64,000 nucleotides of DNA, from NCBI GenBank assembly GCA_021234155.1, contig JAJEKV010000041.1:7138917-7202916 (forward strand). The letters run 5' to 3'. This stretch comes from Isoetes taiwanensis (taxonomy: Eukaryota; Streptophyta; Lycopodiopsida; Isoetales; Isoetaceae). Numbering within the stretch: position 1 is the stretch's first letter; every line of letters begins with the position of its first letter. The translations under genes and the position numbers were made by a program. Under the pieces are notes generated by a model that saw only the letters and a list, made by a program, of their open reading frames with translations, was not told the DNA's origin and did no database searches. Shown piece by piece: positions 10,507 through 22,849 of this stretch.

Positions 10507-10664
10507 CCATTCTGTATGTTTGCAAGTCGTCCAGTTGGTGCTAAAGATTGCAAATTGGAAATCCTTATTTTAGAGAACTTGTATGACTTCTGTCTATGAA
10601 TTTAGAATTATAAGTCCTTGATCTATTCTTACTAATCTAATCCAGTTCTGCTGCCATAGATACA

Positions 10665-11640
10665 TATTGATTTACTCATGCCTGCATGTTGATTTGAGCA
10701 CAGATGCACAAACACCATTGATTTGAAAAGAATACATCCATAGAGACTATAAAGTGGACACTTGAAGACCAAGGTGAAGACATTCATGAAAGATCACACA
10801 AGCATGCTAGGAACGGTGATTCAAGCAAAGCAAATTTGAAGTTTGGAAGATCCCTTGAGTGTGCCTAGCCTTCATTTCCTATAGCAAATTTGAAGTTTGG
10901 AAGATCCCTTGAGTGTGCCTAGCCTTCATTTCCTATAGCAAATTGGCTTAGGGATTTTTTTCTAGGCAAAACATCTCCTTCATACATCATTCACACCTCA
11001 CACACCCACCATACCACCACCATCTTGTGAAAATCAAAGAATTCCACTTAATTTGGCCACCTCCATGTTCTAGGGTCAAATCCTCTCTCTAGAAGTCAAA
11101 ATAGAGAGAGAAAGTGCAAAAATTCCTATGGGAAGCAATAAAATATAAAGAATCAAGTTATTGCCTAAAGTTTGCAATTTTATGCACTAGTATCAAATTG
11201 ACCCATGTCACCACTCAAAAATTGCCCAAGTCATCATACACATCATCACCATTGCCATGTCATATCACACACATGTCACCCTCCCTGCGCTATAGAAAGC
11301 ACAGGCTACATAAAGAGCGGATCCAAAGCCAAAACAGACGTCCCTTTCCTAGAATGGTGGTTCCGACACAAAGAGGAACCTACCTCCAAACTCTCACAGG
11401 CCGAGACAATGGGAGACGAGGCAGGATGCCAATGCAACTAGAGGGGAAGGAGCACAAGAAACCCCGGGACAACTGGAATGCATAAAGTAAAAAAGGCATA
11501 AAAACCGAATACAAAAAACAACTACGACCACCACCAAAGCACAGAAACGTACCAACAAACTACATAGAACACCTAATGAAAAAATGCTTCTGAAAACAAA
11601 GGCAAAATACCCAACCTATATCATCCATGTATAACGGATT
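10665..11640 (+). repeat. Family G LTR U3 fragment and untranslated region
   Basis: Begins at TGCTGCCAT, the putative family G LTR terminus, directly after family E sequence. It resembles 26150-26398 plus 34190-35090 in the second composite copy. A block of about 55 bp (AGCAAATTTGAAGTTTGG to TTTCCTAT) is tandemly duplicated at 10829-10938. The stretch 11200-11640 has no recognisable coding content. Confidence 0.6.
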
Positions 11641-12327
11641 TAAGCAAACTTTCATGCAAGCGCACCCATCCAGAGAATAGATGAAATGCAGAGCAGGATG
11701 GCTAGAATACAAGACATCAACAGAAAGATGGGATCACAAAGATAAAAGGGGATAATGAGACAATAAAGATAAAAGAGCATCGGGACAAACGAGGCAAAAA
11801 GGGCAAGCAATAGTTCCAGCGTACTGGAGGGGATGGCTTGGTGAGAGAAAAAAGGGAAACCAAAACAACCAGAGTAAAATGGAAGGAAGAGGAAACCCAA
11901 GGAAATTGAGCAAAAAAGGGAAAGGAATTTTACACTACATCTATCCTCATAATGTTCCACAACTTTGCAAAATGCACACACAGGGCATTCCTTACCAAAA
12001 TGCCCCCTTTTACCACATTTTGTACAAGGCCTATACCAGCAGTAATCAAAAGAATGAGTGTTTCTTGAGCAGTGAGCATAGGGTGGATAAATTTTCTTTT
12101 CATATTTGGAATTGTTGCTTGGTCACCTCGACCAGAGCCTCTGATACTTTGGTTATCTCAACTCTCACATCTGCCACCGGATCCTCAACATCCTCCACTT
12201 TTGATTTTTTCTTTTCCTTCTGAACAGCATAAACTAGCACAGGTCCTGGTCCCATGTATTCCTGCTCATAATCTGGAAAGAAAGGATCATGGGGTGAGTG
12301 CATGTCATCTGGCACGTAAGAAATCAT
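11640..12327 (-). pseudogene. Family G gag, C-terminal part with zinc knuckles
   Basis: The minus strand reads DDMHSPHDPFFPDYEQEYMG, then KVSEALVEVTKQ. After a frameshift come the zinc-knuckle remains CAFCKVVEHYEDRC near 11920-11980. It matches the complete gag at 38033-39313. The N-terminal part of this gag is found further right (13060-13196), separated by plus-oriented leader sequence, so the gene is split by an inverted segment. Frameshifts destroy the frame. Confidence 0.75.
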
Positions 12328-12359
12328 ATCTGCAATGCCACCTCACCATTTCCACATCC

Positions 12360-13078
12360 CTTTTTGAGCCAAAAGTCAAAAAGCTAATTTTGCAAAAAAG
12401 ATTCCTCCATAGCATAAAGCATCAAAAAATATTCTCTTTGCAAAAAAGAATTTTCAAAAAGGGGCTCATTTAGACCTTCATTTTGGGTTTCTTGGGAAAC
12501 GTGTCTGACTCCTATGAACAAAACGTGTCTGACTCCATGAACAAAAACTTTTCCTATCTCCATGAGCTTGGGATTCTGTTTGATTGCTGTGTGAATCTTG
12601 AATGAATGAAAATCCGACCCTTGGAGAAATACTTGTGAATAATTTTCTCTTGGCATTGTGAAAAATAGAAGAGTAGGTTTCTGCACTTAGGCACGAGATA
12701 ATTACAGTAAAAGTTGCACATAGATATGCATAATAGATAGATGATGACCAAGATGCTTGCACATTTTATTGACAAAAACTCTTGCTTGCATAATTAGGCC
12801 AAGGATTTGTATATTTTAGTGTCTGATTGCTTCTTTTACTTAAGTTGGATCCCTCATTTGCAAAGCATAAGTAGCACTAGGTTTTACTCAGAAAACAAAA
12901 AAGAGCCTCTAAAAGATCGATTTGCCCAAGCTCAGCTAGTTGTTCACAGTCTGTGACAGTTTGTCAGACCTAAATTCGAGTTTCCAGGATATTTTGCAGC
13001 TATTTATACAAAGAGTGTACTTGACTGTTGTGTGCAGGCATATAGAAAGAATATCCAAGCATCAAAACACAAAAAAGA
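12360..13078 (+). repeat. Family G U3/leader segment in plus orientation, inside a minus-strand gag
   Basis: Carries U3-type sequence (TTGCAAAAAAGATTCC), a diverged leader hairpin (GAGCTTGGGATTCTG), GAATGAAAATCCGACCC and TGTGTGCAGGCATATAG, all in plus orientation. The family G promoter block is deleted at about 12490, where GTGTCTGACTCC is locally duplicated. The same arrangement recurs at 35830-36530, so the inversion predates duplication of the composite. Confidence 0.65.
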
Positions 13079-13196
13079 TATTTTCTTTTGGATTTGTATT
13101 TGCTTGTATACTTACTCCTGGTGCTGCAGCAGAGGCTTCATGATTTTCCTGTGCTTCAGCATGCTCAGATGTTTCATTATTTCTCCTGGAAGCCAT
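13060..13196 (-). pseudogene. Family G gag N-terminus
   Basis: Starts at ATG 13196 with MASRRNNETSEHAEAQENHE and runs to IQANT, after which family similarity stops at an inversion junction near 13079. It matches the start of the gags at 16643, 38033 and 47420. Not functional. Confidence 0.8.
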
Positions 13197-14445
13197 GAGT
13201 TCAAATTCCAGGAAATAATCTCGGTAGAACCTCCAAAATGTTGAAGGTGTTCCTGGCAAACCTTCAACCTTAGTGGTTTAGAACCTCCAGGTTGCTTAAG
13301 GCAACCACTGTGTGAAAATATTCCAAGTAGAGAGCTCAAAGAACAATTCTCAACCACTTTCCCTAAAGAGAAAAAAGTCTGTCTTGCAAGAAAAAAGATG
13401 CCAAATGAAAGCAAGAAAGGATTTGCTTATGATTTTTTACGCCTTAGCCACCCAATATCTTGAGGAATGTTGAACAAAAAGTCAGACAGATTTTGATCAG
13501 TGCGAATCATTTAAAAATGCACTCCTAACCAGGTCAAAATTTGGTCAATATCCCTGGCATAGAGTGAAATTTCTAATTCCGAAAAGGTAGCTCCTTTTTG
13601 GGATCTGATGCTTAGAACTCTTCTTAGAATGTCTGCACACAGTGGTCAAATGCTTCTTTTGCAAAGATGTATGCAAATTTCCCAGGAAATCTAAGTTTAG
13701 ATCTGACAGACTGCTACAGAGTAAAAAACAACAGGCTAGTTTTAGCTTGATGGAAGCTCAAGTGTTCTTTTCTGTCTTTTGAAGTGAATACCAATGCTAA
13801 CTATGTACTTGTAGATGAGGGAATGCAAATTACCCTATGAAAAATGCAATGAGCAATTTTTTTGGCCTACTGATGCAATTGGAGATCTGTGTAATGTGTA
13901 GACTGCTTGATCACCACCCACCTATTCTGAATATGCTTAGATGCAACTAACCTCTGCAATACTTTTGGTGCCTGAATGCAAAGGCCAACTCTTAAATATT
14001 CCATGATGCAAAACGTTTTGTGAGAGATCATTCACAAATATTTTCCCGAGGATCGGATTTTCATTCACTAAAGAATCATACAGCAAGCAATGATGATCCC
14101 AAGCTCTATGTCTTGGGCACAGGATCAAATAAACTATACAATCAGGTAATTCACAAAAATTATCAGTAATTCATGCATAATCCGGTATATGGAAGGCCAA
14201 TCCAAGCTCAAACCCTCAAAAGCGGTCTTTCTTCAAAGATCTTGATCAGTTTTTCGACTCGAAGCCTCGAAAAAACTCTGAGCGGTTTTCCCCTTGTTTG
14301 AAATCCTCTGTTCTGGCTTGTTCTTGGTGTCATGATTGCACGGTTAATTCAGGTGGATTTTGCCGAACCTTGGCGTAGCAGGGGATTAGGGTTCTTGAAA
14401 TATAGGCACGACATATCGCACAGGCAAAGATAAAAAAGAAAGGTC
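13197..14445 (-). repeat. Family G leader and U5-type sequence
   Basis: Minus-oriented untranslated leader between LTR and gag. It includes the conserved 20-base hairpin CCCAAGCTCTATGTCTTGGG at 14098-14117. It resembles 36650-37788, 16650-17690 and 47485-48470. At about 14445 it switches abruptly to a different family G subfamily, indicating recombination. Confidence 0.7.
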
Positions 14446-16042
14446 AAGAAAGAAAGGCGGAATCAAGCTCCAAATGTGCAAGCCGGTCCTTCTTCAAGGT
14501 AATCAATCGGTCTTTCACCTGAAAGCCCTCGAAATTTTGCTGAGCACAAAAACCCCTTTCAAAATTCCCCTGTTTCATCCCGTTCTTGGCTAATTCGGTT
14601 TAATCCTTTGTTTTTTAGCCTCTGTAGTGAGTTCTTGGTGTTAAAGAGGATAATTCGGCAGCTCAGGGCAATGATTAGGCAGTCGTTTCAGGCCAATTAG
14701 CCGGATCTTGGCGCTTCCGGGATTTAGGGTTCTTGGCAATTCTGATGAAATATCCCATAGGCCAAACTCAATCGGGAAGACAAGGGTATATAACAAAAAA
14801 TAAATCCAAATTGACGTGTTATATCCACGTGGGCCTTGGTACCTCCACTGCCCCACACGCCCGGATGTACCATGTGGCGGGGGGTGATTGGCTAAGGAAT
14901 CTAGGTTGGGGGGAGGGTAGATGGGAAACATTTTTTTTGTAGAATAGGATAAGGCACAATTCCCAAGAAACAATATTTGAAGGCCAGAATAAGCGAATTT
15001 TTTAATTTTTCTTTTTGCAAAAAGGATCTTTTTTGATGCTCTAGAAGATGCTAGAATCTTTTTTACAAAGGGGCCCTTTTGAATTTTGGCCTTGCAAGGG
15101 TACATATGGATAGTGATGTGGCATGTGGGCATGATGAGTTGGCAATGAGAGGATGACATGGCAAACAAAGGTGATGAGGTGTCAAACAACTTGGCTAAGA
15201 ATATTTTTTCTATTCAAAACTTGGAATGAGGTGGACATGATGTGTATGACATGTGGATGATGATGTGGAGGAGTTGGTGATGATGTGGCAAAATGATGTG
15301 TCTCCCTTATGGATTGAACCATGTGATTTGAAGAACTTTTGCAAAAAATAGAATTTCAATGGGGTGACATGTGCATGGTATGACATGGCAATGTGGATGA
15401 CATGTGTGGTGACTTGGCCTCTTTGAGTGTTGTCATAGGTCAATTTAAGCTTAATGTATGTAATTTGCATTTTCTAGACAAATTTTGACTTTAAGTGCTT
15501 CCCTTAGGAATTTTTGCACTCTCTCTCATTTTTTGACTTATAAAGAGAGGAAGTTGACTTTTGACCATGTGTATGACCAAGTCAAGTGGAATTTTTTGCT
15601 TCAATGAGATGGTGATGGCATGGCAAGTGTGTGGAATGTGAATGACATGTAAAGGGGAAGTTTTGACTAGAAAAAATCTTCTAGGCCAATTTTGACTTGG
15701 GAGATGAAATGTAGGCATGGAACTTGGGATCTCATGAGCATATCTTCATGGTGAAGGGTGTGGAGGGTGTAGGATGGGAATCAAAGAATATAATTATGCC
15801 AAGAACTCAAATAGTAGCATCACATACCAAGAACTCTTCAAGGGGTCTTCAAATCTTCAAATTTGCTTGATTCACCTTCATGACTTGCTTGTGTGACCTA
15901 AGTCAAATGTCATCACCTTGCTCTTCAAGTCTTTAAAGTGTGCAAAGATGCATTCTCCTTGTGTGTCTAAGTTCAAATCGAAGTGTGAGCATGAGAATAT
16001 GAAATGTGTCTTGCTCTTCCATGCTGCTATAACATGGCAGCA
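14446..16042 (-). repeat. Family G LTR (3' side of the gag at 16074-16643)
   Basis: On the minus strand it begins at 16042 with an imperfect palindrome around TGCTGCCATGTTATAGCAGC. It continues through a U3 rich in GATGTGG/ACATGT words, then G-box, TGACGTG and TATA, and the U5-like end. It is nearly collinear with 44536-46838 (minus) and 40799-43168 (plus). The right LTR end (U5/PBS) is not defined. Confidence 0.65.
14787..14878 (-). promoter_or_regulatory. Family G promoter: G-box, TGACGTG, TATA
   Basis: Reading the minus strand: a mutated G-box (14869-14878), a G-box CCACGTGG (14825-14832), a bZIP-type TGACGTG block (14811-14820) and TATATA (14787-14792). The same order and spacing recur in the other family G LTRs. 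Confidence 0.65.
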
Positions 16043-16073
16043 CCTTATGTATTGTGTCAAATCCTTCTTGTTT

Positions 16074-16643
16074 TTAGATCTTGAGCATCTTCATGTGTAC
16101 TCTTGGTCTGCTGCTCAAACCTCTGATAAATGATGCTACAAGATGTAAGGTGTGGTTAGGAACCTGGTTGATTTGACACTTAATAAGGTAAAGATTAAAT
16201 CTCTCCACATATTGGTGCACACTCTCACCATGTTTAATATGAAAGCTTTGCAATTCAAAAATCAAATCCTGAGGATCTAACAGCTTACCAAATCTTGCCA
16301 AGAATTTCTTGACCAATTTATCCCAATAGTTAGCTCCTAGACTCATAACATATTCAAGCCAAGCTCTGACCTCATCATTTTTGAAACATTTTTTAAACTC
16401 AAAGAACTTACAACCTTTTTTGTGTCCATATTCCTGACAGTATTCCTCAAAAGTTTTCAGAAAATTATTAGCATTCATGCTTGGATCAAAAGTAGGAACA
16501 GGAATTGGCATATTCAGCTCAAAGTAATGGCAAGGCATACCTGTATTTGCTTGTATACTTACTTCTGGTGCTGCAGCAGAGGCTTCATGATTTTCCTGTG
16601 CTTCAGCATGCTCAGATGTTTCATTATTTCTCCTAAGAGCCAT
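16074..16643 (-). pseudogene. Family G gag, truncated before the zinc knuckles
   Basis: The 189-residue frame starts at ATG 16643 (MALRRNNETSEHAEAQ). It carries a retrotransposon Gag capsid-like region with FEEYCQEYGHKKGC, RAWLEYVMSLGAN, KFLARFGKLLDPQDL and SVHQYVERFNLYL. It stops at RVHMKMLKI, just before LTR sequence. The C-terminal zinc knuckles of the full-length gag are missing. This is the longest uninterrupted capsid region among the copies apart from 46683-47483. No protease or polymerase follows. Confidence 0.8.
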
Positions 16644-16649
16644 GAGTTC

Positions 16650-18374
16650 AAATTCCAGGAAATAATCTCGGTAGAACCTCCAAAATGTTCAAGGTGTTCC
16701 TGGCAAATCTTCAACCTTAGTGGTTTAGAACCTCCAGGTTGCTCAAGGCAACCACTCTATGTGAAAATATTTCGAGTAGAGAGCTCAAAGAACAATTCTG
16801 GACCACTTTTCCTAAAGAGAAAAAAGTCTGTCTTGCAAGAAAAGATGCCAAATGAAAGCAAGAAAGGATTTGCTTATGTTTTTGACGCCTTAGCCACCCA
16901 ATATCTTGAGGAATGCTGAACAAAAAGTCAGACAGATTTTATCAGTGCAAATCATTCAAAAATGCACTCCTAACCAGGTCAAAATTTGGTCAATATCCCT
17001 GGCATAGAGTGAAATTTCTAATTCCGAAAAGGTAGCTCCTATTTGGGATCTGATGCTTAGAACTCTTGTTAGAATGTCTGCACACAGTGGTCAAATGCTC
17101 CTTTTACAAAGATGTATGCAAATTTCCCAGGAAATCTAAGTTTAGATCTGATAGACTGTTACAGAGTAAAAACAGCATGCTAGTTTTGGCTTGATGGAAG
17201 CTGAAGTGTTCTTTTCTGTCTTTTGAAGTGAATACCAATGCTAACTATGTACTTGTAGATGAGGGAATGCAAATTACCCTATGAAAAATGCAATGAGCAG
17301 ATTTTTTGGCCTAATGATGCAATTGGAGATCCGTGTAATGTGTAGACTGCTTGATCAGCACCTACCTATTTTGAATATGCTTAGATGCAACTAACCTTTG
17401 CAATACTTTTGGTGCCTGAATGCAAAGGCCAACTCTTAAATATTCCATGATGCAAAACGTTGATCATTCACAAACATTTTCCCGAGGATCAGATTTTCAT
17501 ATCCCAAGCTCTATGTCTTGGGCACAGGATCAAATAAGCTATACGGTTAGGTAATTCACAGAAATTATCAGTAATTCATGCATAATCCAGTATATGGAAG
17601 GCCAATCCAAGCTCAAACCCTCAAAAACGGTCTTTCTTCAAAGATCTTGATCAGTTTTTTGCTTCGAAGCCTCAAAAAAACTCGCCTCGAGTCACTCTTT
17701 GTGAAAATATTCCGAGCAGAGAGCTCAAAGAACAATTCTCAACCACTTTTCCTAAAGAGAAAAAAGTCTGTCTTGCATGCCAAATGCAAGCAAGAAAGGA
17801 TTTGCTTATGATTTTTGATGCCTTAGCTACCCAAGATCTTGAGGAACGTTGAACAAAAAGTCAGACAGATTTTGATCAGTGCAAATCACTCAAAAATGCA
17901 CTCATGACCAGGTCAAAATTTGGTCAATATCCCTGGCAGAGAGTAAAATTTTCTAATTCTGAAAAGGTAGCTCCTTTTTGGGATCTGATGCTTAGAACTC
18001 TTCTTAGAATGTCTGCACACAGTGGTCAAATGCTCCTTTTGCAAAGATGTATGCAAATTTCTCAGGAAATCTAAGTTTAGATCTGACAGACTGTTACAGA
18101 GTAAAAATAGCAGGCTAGTTTTGGCTTGATGGAAGCTCAAGTGTTCTTTTTTGTCTTTTGAAGTGAATACTAATGTTAATTATGTTACTTGCAGATGAGG
18201 GAATGCAAATTACCCTATGAAAAATGCCAATGTGAATTAGAATGAGCAGATTTTTTGGCCTAATGATGCAATTGGAGATCTGTGTAATGTGTAGACTGCT
18301 TGATCACCATCTACCGATTCTGAATATGCTTAGATGCAACTAACATCTGCAATACTTTTGGTGCCTGAATGCAA
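16650..18374 (-). repeat. Family G leader, tandemly duplicated
   Basis: The leader 16760-17430 is repeated directly at 17700-18370. The join lies near 17690 within CTCGCCTCGAGTCACTC. The left unit holds the hairpin at 17503-17522. The same kind of duplication occurs at 47500-48470 and 48480-49260. Confidence 0.75.
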
Positions 18375-18551
18375 AGACTGAAGTAATACAATTTCTTATA
18401 TTTATGCTCTATAAAACAGGCTTTGGATGCTTACTTTGATCAATTAAGAAGGCTTTGATACAGCCATAAATATATCAACTTAAGACCTAGTAAAAAAAAT
18501 TGCATTATTTGTTTTACTTAGGTGAAATAGATCCTGGCGCGATACTTATTA
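18375..18551 (+). repeat. 177-bp direct repeat, left copy
   Basis: Starts AGACTGAAGTAATAC and ends GGCGCGATACTTATTA; near-identical to 18696-18873. The 144 bp between them has three imperfect ACCAAAATRCCC units. The pair marks the left edge of unidentified element X. Confidence 0.85.
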
Positions 18552-18695
18552 GGGAAAACTACCAAAATACCCCCATGAGTTTGTGTAATTACCAAAATGC
18601 CCTTATGAGTTTCAAAATTACCAAAATGCCCCTACACACCTACTATACACAAGGGAAGTCTAATGGTCACAATTTGGTACCATTATTAATGAAAT

Positions 18696-18873
18696 AGACT
18701 GAAGTAATACAATTTCTTATATTTATGCTCTATAAAACAGACTTTGGATGCTTACTTTGATCAATTAAGAAGGCTTTGATATAGCCATAAATATATCAAC
18801 TTAAAACCTAGTCAAAAAAGATTGCATTATTTGTTTTACTTAGGTGAAATAGATCCTGGCGCGATACTTATTA
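18696..18873 (+). repeat. 177-bp direct repeat, right copy
   Basis: Second copy of 18375-18551 with only a few differences. The open coding sequence of element X starts two bases after it. Confidence 0.85.
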
Positions 18874-20138
18874 AGATGATACTGCTCCATTTACCTCAGA
18901 TCTTAAAGGTTTACAGGATGTTTATCAGGAAACTAATGCAGGCTCAGCTGAAACTGAGATTGAATACAGACCTCCTGTGTGGAACAAGGAGCTGGACGAA
19001 ATTGGTTATGGAAAAGGGACTAGTAAGATTGAATGCCCCAATTTTGCTGTCCAAACTTTAATGTGTTGTATTAAGAAGCCAAAGGTACATGCACTTATAC
19101 TTGAGAAAGAAGCTACCCGAAAAATAGAGGAATTCTCTGCTATATCTAATTTGGGATTCAACGGATGGCTTAAAATGGTACCCATCTTTAACAAGCTGGA
19201 GGATGATTGTGCAGCAACTTCCAAAGTTGTGGATCAGATGTATGATGACCTCCCAATGAAAATATATGAATTCACCATGGAGGAAGATAAATGTAAAAAC
19301 ATGTATTTTGCTGGTCTGCAGGACTGGAGGAAATAAACAAGATCAATACTTCTAAAGTAAAAAAAGATGAAGTATGTACTGCAGATATAAATAATGGGGA
19401 TGATCCCTTTGGCGAATGCCTTTTTTCTGATAAGGATAAAGAGATCTTGCAAAAGAAAACTGCAGGTACAAACCCCACAGATAAGGAGAACTTTGGTTTC
19501 ACTTTACATAACGGTCACACATTTCCAATTATCCCTGAACGTCTGGTTGAGGGATATGCAGCTCTATGCAGCAACCATGGGATATGGAGAACTAAAAACT
19601 TTGGGGCCTTGGCCCCTATTAGTAGAGACAACTGGATCATACTTGGGGGTATCACTCTGAACAAGAAACAGCTGCAGAAAAAGCTGCTCAGTCCATGGAA
19701 AGAATGTTTACTAGGCAGAAAGTGAAGCTCAGATTCGATAATAGATTCTTCGACAAAAAATGCAATAAAGGATGAGCATATGTACATCAGCCAGAAAGGG
19801 CACATGGCCTTCTCTGCTGAACGCAGGAGTGACTTCTTCCTCAAAAAAATGTGGCGGACCATGTGCCCCTACTTTAAATGCCCATGTGACCCCCGGGACA
19901 AGGGCAATACATGCAAAGATAATATGACATGGTTGGACCATAGGGTTTGGTTCATGTTTAACAATTTGGATAAAATTTATCCGGAATTATCTGTAGCTGG
20001 ACTAATGGTGGCCATGAGAACTTGTCTGAAAACTACTCTGAAATACAGCATTATTGCATACTTGTCTTATCTCCACATCAGACAAACTTTGATTGATATG
20101 ACCATGACATGTGCAATGGATCCTTGGGCTGACTTGAA

Positions 20139-20163
20139 GGAAGGAAGGAAGGAAGGAAGGAAG
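20139..20163. repeat. (GGAA)n microsatellite, 3' tail of LINE-2
   Basis: About six GGAA units directly after the target duplication ACTTGAA. On the element strand it follows GTGGACGTTAAAATATAC, so it is the LINE's terminal simple repeat. Confidence 0.85.
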
Positions 20164-21299
20164 TATATTTTAACGTCCACGGAGATCAACTGGCCTATGA
20201 GACGGTTTTACAATATAGCGGAAAGTTTCCAAACACAAAATAAAACCACAGAAACCCTGTACAATGTGTCTCTACCACTGGGATGAAAAAACCCCCGTGT
20301 GGGAGGAAAAACCCTTGTAGTAGGCGTTGAGAGGCTATTTGGGCGCTGAAATTTTTCTGTCTTTGTGAGGGACTCCACGGCGGTGGAGACTTGCGAGAAT
20401 GTAGGGCTTAAGGCGTGCCACCATTGGCCGAAGCCGGCCGGTTGGTGAATAGCTATCTCGAGCATCCGAGATCGGCATGAGCTGCTTTCGGATGTGTGCA
20501 TATCTTTGGGCATTCTGTAGAGCATGGTGTTCATCTTCTACTATCCGCATGTGACAAAGACTGGCATAATCTCTCATGCCGGGGGATTCCCTGCCCTCCA
20601 TCCGTACCCTAGCGGCCTGTCTCAATTCTGAGATGGTGGGACCCTGTCCTTATTGCAGCTATAGCTCTTCATTTCTTGGTGGAGATGTGTGCCTTGAGAT
20701 CTTGGTGGGGCCGTGTTCAAGCGACGGATTGATCGTGTGTGGTAGTGCTCTGTTTTGGGCTTTGCAAGAGTGGGCGATCCCACGAGAGAGGCAAAGAAAG
20801 CGGCGCATTCAAATGCGGCTCTGCTTTCTGCGATATCCGACATATCCACAATCTGTTGATAGTCTATGGACCATCGTCGCGAACCATCCCCTACAATGCT
20901 CTTGCCATACTCTCTTCGGGACGTTGCGGCCCTTGTGCCAATAATGAGCACGGGAGGAAGGCGTTGTGCATCCATTTCGTCAACCTTATGGAAATACATA
21001 AGGTGCACGCAGATAGCGTATCGCTGCGAGGGGCCAAAGCCGATCTCATACAACAAAATTGGATAAGGCACCGTGTCCTTGACGCCTAGGTCGTATGTCG
21101 AAAGCCTTCGCGCACCCTCTCTAGCTTATTCCAAGTACCCTTGCTAATCGCTGGTCCCCGGACCTCTACCCCATCTGGCCAGATCATTGGTTCCACGAGT
21201 GCACCGGAACAAGTGTGCTTTGCGTGCCCAATCGCGAGATCTATTACGTCAGGCGGCTATTACGCATTGCATGGGGGCTTTCCATTCCGTGACCGACCC

Positions 21300-22502
21300 T
21301 TCTTTCTACACGTCATCCCATAGCATGTTAGCGCAGAGAAATCGATTCCCGGATACTTAAAGGTCCTTACAACTTCCATCCTTTGTCCTCGTAATAGAAG
21401 TGCGGGATATCATTTGCTTGTGACGAGGATTGGCCTTGACTTGGTTTTCTGGCTGGTTGGATTGTCATTCTGCTATGTCCTGAAATTGGCCGAGAGCATC
21501 AAATGTTCCCGCATACTCACGGCCGTATGGGATAATAAGCCCGATCGTGCATAGAGCAAGCTGTTTTTCTTGTATATGCCTTTGGCAGCTGGGGCCACCA
21601 CCTCCATGTTCGCATCCAGGTCTCCAACTTGTCAATATAGAGTCCAAAAGCGTTGGAGATAGCGGGCATCCCTGTTTAACACATATGGTCTTTGTTCACC
21701 CTAAGTGGTCTGACGCAGGCAAAGTGGCATATATTCCGTCATACAGCCGGTAGATGGCATTCTGCAAATCCTGTGGGACATGTAGCTCCTGCAAGCGTTG
21801 CCACAACAGGTCCCGAGGGACCGTATCATATGCCGTCTTAAAATCCACGAAACAGCAATACAGGTCACGTCGTGCATTGCGGCTAGCTTCCATAAGGATT
21901 CTGAGAGTAAAAATATGATCACTCGTGGAGTGGGCAGGGCGGAAACCTGCCTGGCCAACTGCACGCACTCCAGTTTCCTCCGCCCATTGCGTTAACTTCT
22001 TCTCCAGCACCCCTGCTAGAAGTTTTGCGAGTAACGGGCTCACCATGATCATACGGTAGTTGGTGGAGTCATCCCTGCTTCCCGTCTTATGAATAGGGGT
22101 GACCTTGCTAACCATCTATTCCTGCGGGAGGCCCTCTCTAATAGCCTGATTGATTATCCCTGTCAAAGGTCCGCGCAAAGCTGGCCCACCCCATTTCAAC
22201 AGCTCGGCCTGAAGTCCCTGCAAGTCCTTTGCTTTACCATTAGCAAGATGCCTAAGACCCTGGTGGATGTCCGCCTCTGAGAGCTGCAGTGTTTCTCCTA
22301 GTTGATCTGGCACGTCAGCAATTGCTCCTGGGGGGTCATACAACTCCTCCAACCGCCCATCTCCACCGGGTGCGGTAACATTTCCAGGTGGTTGATGCCT
22401 CTTATACAGCACTCTACGCCAAAAGGCTTTTGGCTCGGTCATCAGTAGATCAAACATGCGTTGCTGATTTTCTGCAATGTAGCGATGCTTCTTGGATTTC
22501 AA
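21300..22502 (-). pseudogene. LINE-2 reverse transcriptase
   Basis: Reads NGKAKDLQGLQAELLKWG, then a TAG at 22116 in place of the usual Trp codon, then VTPIHKTGSRDDSTNYRMI, GQAGFRPAHSTSDHIF, CCFVDFKTAYDTVPRDLLW and CVKQGCPLSPTL. A frameshift near 21650 is followed by GLYIDKLETWM. The catalytic FADD/YADD motif is not visible, so the region around 21500-21600 is probably deleted. RTFKYPGIDFS near 21370 marks the RT C-terminal side. Confidence 0.8.
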
Positions 22503-22849
22503 GAATGCCTTATAGTCCCTAATGGCCTGTGGCCGGAACTGTGGATCTAAGATGGTGCGTAGCTGACTCTTTCGAGCCTTACATTCCGTGTCAAACTAGG
22601 GGTTTTGAGGGAATTGCACAGTGTCCCTGCGCGGGAGCTTTCTTGCTGCAAAGCATTTACTGGCTGCTGCTGCGATGCGAGTAAAGCCTTCACCAACCAT
22701 TCACACTTATCATGCAATGTATAGAGGGCATCAATCCCCTGTAGCTCACGTTCAAGCTCCACCTCATATCCTGCTTGCTTCCTATAGTTCGGGTTGTATC
22801 CCAAACCCCGGGGGTGCCTGTCCTGTGGCCATGCCACTGAGTGCCTCCA

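Noticed and set aside
11652-11981. Multi-spanning membrane protein ORF on the minus strand
   Set aside because: It starts in the gag zinc knuckle and reads out of frame through AT-rich retroelement sequence; the hydrophobicity comes from base composition.
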